This document shows, piece by piece, positions 42,701-44,026 of a DNA stretch of 44,026 nucleotides (the stretch's first letter is position 1; the number at the start of each line of letters is the position of its first letter). The notes under the pieces were generated by a model. The model searched no databases, was not told the DNA's origin, and worked only from the letters and a program-made list of their open reading frames with translations. A program made the position numbers and the translations under genes. Location: positions 1 to 44,026 of the forward strand of contig JAOUNI010000020.1 in assembly GCA_029881035.1 (NCBI GenBank), written 5' to 3'. Source of the stretch: Gammaproteobacteria bacterium (GTDB lineage Bacteria; Pseudomonadota; Gammaproteobacteria; SZUA-229).

Positions 42701-44026
42701 ATGAAAGAATACACCAGATTAATAGGTAATATTACAGCACTAGGTTTTGTACTAATTGTGGCTGTTGGTTATTTCATGTTTCTAGAAATGAATACAGCAT
42801 TACAATTGCACCAATTGCACCAATTCCAGACAGAATCCAGAGCAAAGATAGCAATATTTAATGAAAGAATTAACAATATCTCGAATAATTTTAATTCTTA
42901 CGCAAAGCTTCCATCATTCAAATCCATACGATTTCACACGCTCACCTTAAATTATCTAGCTGCCGATGAGGATAAGCGACAACTTGAATTATTTCTATTT
43001 GATGCTCAAAAAGACAATATTCACCTAATTGAAACAAGATTTATTGACAACGAAGGAGTTGAAATAATTAAAGTTGATCAAACTGCCATATATTCAAATC
43101 TGGAAAATGTCAGTAATGACAAAAATGTATTACATTTAATTAGTCTGAATCTTAAGGCAGATGAAAACCACATTGATGCAATCACTAATGATTCAGGAAC
43201 ATTAGTCAGCGTAATCTGGTGGGTACCCGTGTATGTATCATCCACAAAAAGATTAGGCTATCTTGCCTTTAATGTTAATTCAACATTAATTACCAGAGAA
43301 ATTACCGATATTGCCGACAGTGGCCAGAATTTTATAATTATAAATAATCAATTCGACAATCTCAGTCGAAGCGAGTATCTATTAATTTCAGAGCCATTAC
43401 TGGAAAATATCAAACTGGATGATGTCGACTGGATAGTTTCAGATGAACTGCCATTAAGCGGCCTAAACTGGAGAATTTCAATTGTTGGCAACAAAAATCT
43501 TTATACTGAAGGCATTGAGACGACGAAGTTAATTGTCAATTATGGTCTTATACCTGCATCAATTCTGATTTTTATTTTTTTGGCCTACATATACAGAAAA
43601 AAAATAGCTGCTGATAAACACATACATCATCTTGCCTTTTATGACAGCCTGACAGGACTGGTAAATCGTCACCAGTTTGACAACGCACTCAATAACGCTC
43701 TGATTGAAACCAAAGAACATAATTCTCAACATGCTTTACTGTATCTGGATCTTGATCAATTCAAAATTGTTAATGACACTTGTGGACATTTGGCCGGTGA
43801 CAAACTACTTGAAGAGTTAGCAGCTTATCTTAAAAAAACTGTCCGTGACATTGATATGTTAGCCAGACTCGGTGGTGATGAGTTTGCATTACTACTCAAT
43901 CTATGTCCTGAAAATATGGCTATCAATATCGCCAATAAGATACTTACCACTGTTTCTGATTTTCGTTTTGTCTGGAAAGAGAAGTCATTTAGTATTGGCG
44001 TCAGCATTGGCGTTGTTTTCATCAAT
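42701..44026 (+). CDS. Membrane GGDEF protein, MbaA-like, 3' end cut by the window edge
   Basis: 442 codons are visible and the frame is open at the right edge. Membrane helix 1 is at about 7-29, a periplasmic sensor domain of roughly 245 residues follows, and helix 2 is at about 277-298. A diguanylate cyclase domain begins near 308 (YDSLTGLVNRHQF, LYLDLDQFKIVND), with the active-site loop RLGGDEF (GGDEF at 391-395) and an intact inhibitory-site RxxD (RDID) just before. No HAMP domain is evident. An EAL domain may lie beyond the edge, as in MbaA. It is co-transcribed with the PotD-like gene. Role: adjusts cyclic-di-GMP in response to the ligand-loaded binding protein. Confidence 0.9.
   Translation, partial: MKEYTRLIGNITALGFVLIVAVGYFMFLEMNTALQLHQLHQFQTESRAKIAIFNERINNISNNFNSYAKLPSFKSIRFHTLTLNYLAADEDKRQLELFLFDAQKDNIHLIETRFIDNEGVEIIKVDQTAIYSNLENVSNDKNVLHLISLNLKADENHIDAITNDSGTLVSVIWWVPVYVSSTKRLGYLAFNVNSTLITREITDIADSGQNFIIINNQFDNLSRSEYLLISEPLLENIKLDDVDWIVSDELPLSGLNWRISIVGNKNLYTEGIETTKLIVNYGLIPASILIFIFLAYIYRKKIAADKHIHHLAFYDSLTGLVNRHQFDNALNNALIETKEHNSQHALLYLDLDQFKIVNDTCGHLAGDKLLEELAAYLKKTVRDIDMLARLGGDEFALLLNLCPENMAINIANKILTTVSDFRFVWKEKSFSIGVSIGVVFIN

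Noticed and set aside
1-44026. Prophage, integron or genomic-island borders
   Set aside because: No integrase, transposase, att-like repeats near a tRNA, or phage structural genes were seen.

Overview
The window reads as chromosomal DNA of an aquatic, probably marine, gammaproteobacterium. It is AT-leaning and densely coded, with no rRNA, tRNA, insertion sequence, phage or CRISPR array visible. The strongest lineage clue is the complete proteobacterial dedicated sortase (Pds) locus. The NspS/MbaA-type polyamine signalling pair and the HPF/cold-shock fusion fit the same assignment, which is inference from gene content only.

Layout. Positions 1-1107 (minus) hold an exported msrA-msrB pair, with msrA cut by the window edge. 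1461-3548 is a large lipoprotein. 3604-4518 is a histone-deacetylase-family amidohydrolase. 4519-5173 is an AT-rich gap with an 18-bp tandem repeat, a decayed copy of the 3' end of the HPF/cold-shock gene found intact at 21179, and a perfect 13-bp hairpin. 5174-10842 holds a DUF4382 protein, a NERD-like membrane protein lacking its usual acidic residue, a PlsC-type acyltransferase, a PilZ protein and an exported 5'-nucleotidase-family protein.

10992-13931 is a three-gene signalling unit: PhnD-like binding protein, NarL-type histidine kinase and response regulator. 14767-17777 is a coupled pair, an aldolase/short-chain dehydrogenase fusion and MtnA, best explained as a DHAP-shunt salvage route for 5-deoxy- or methylthio-pentoses. 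17881-20739 is a 952-aa ACP / acyl-AMP ligase / lysophospholipid acyltransferase fusion. 21179-22212 pairs the HPF/cold-shock protein with a CBS protein. 22297-26957 holds a YfaZ-like protein, an alkaline-ceramidase-like membrane protein, an MFS carrier, a histone H1-like protein and an endonuclease/exonuclease/phosphatase-fold enzyme. 27023-30363 is an operon-like run with a CDP-archaeol-synthase-like protein, a CDP-alcohol phosphatidyltransferase, a VTT protein and an APH/AAA kinase fusion. 30457-30615 is a candidate small RNA, followed by a bacteriohemerythrin and a DUF2784 protein.

31702-38483 is the sortase system: sensor kinase PdsS and regulator PdsR on the minus strand, divergent from PdsO, an unassigned small protein, a VIT/vWA sortase substrate and a class GN sortase. 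38493-41246 is a P-type cation ATPase. 41612-44026 is a PotD-like binding protein followed by a membrane GGDEF protein cut by the right edge.

Two themes recur. One is envelope sensing in which a periplasmic binding protein is paired with a membrane signalling protein. The other is membrane-lipid chemistry: two LPLAT domains, an acyl-AMP ligase, a CarS-like protein, a CDP-alcohol transferase and a ceramidase-like protein. The most uncommon items are the relic of the HPF/cold-shock gene, the aldolase-SDR/MtnA pair, the CarS-like lipid operon and the candidate small RNA.
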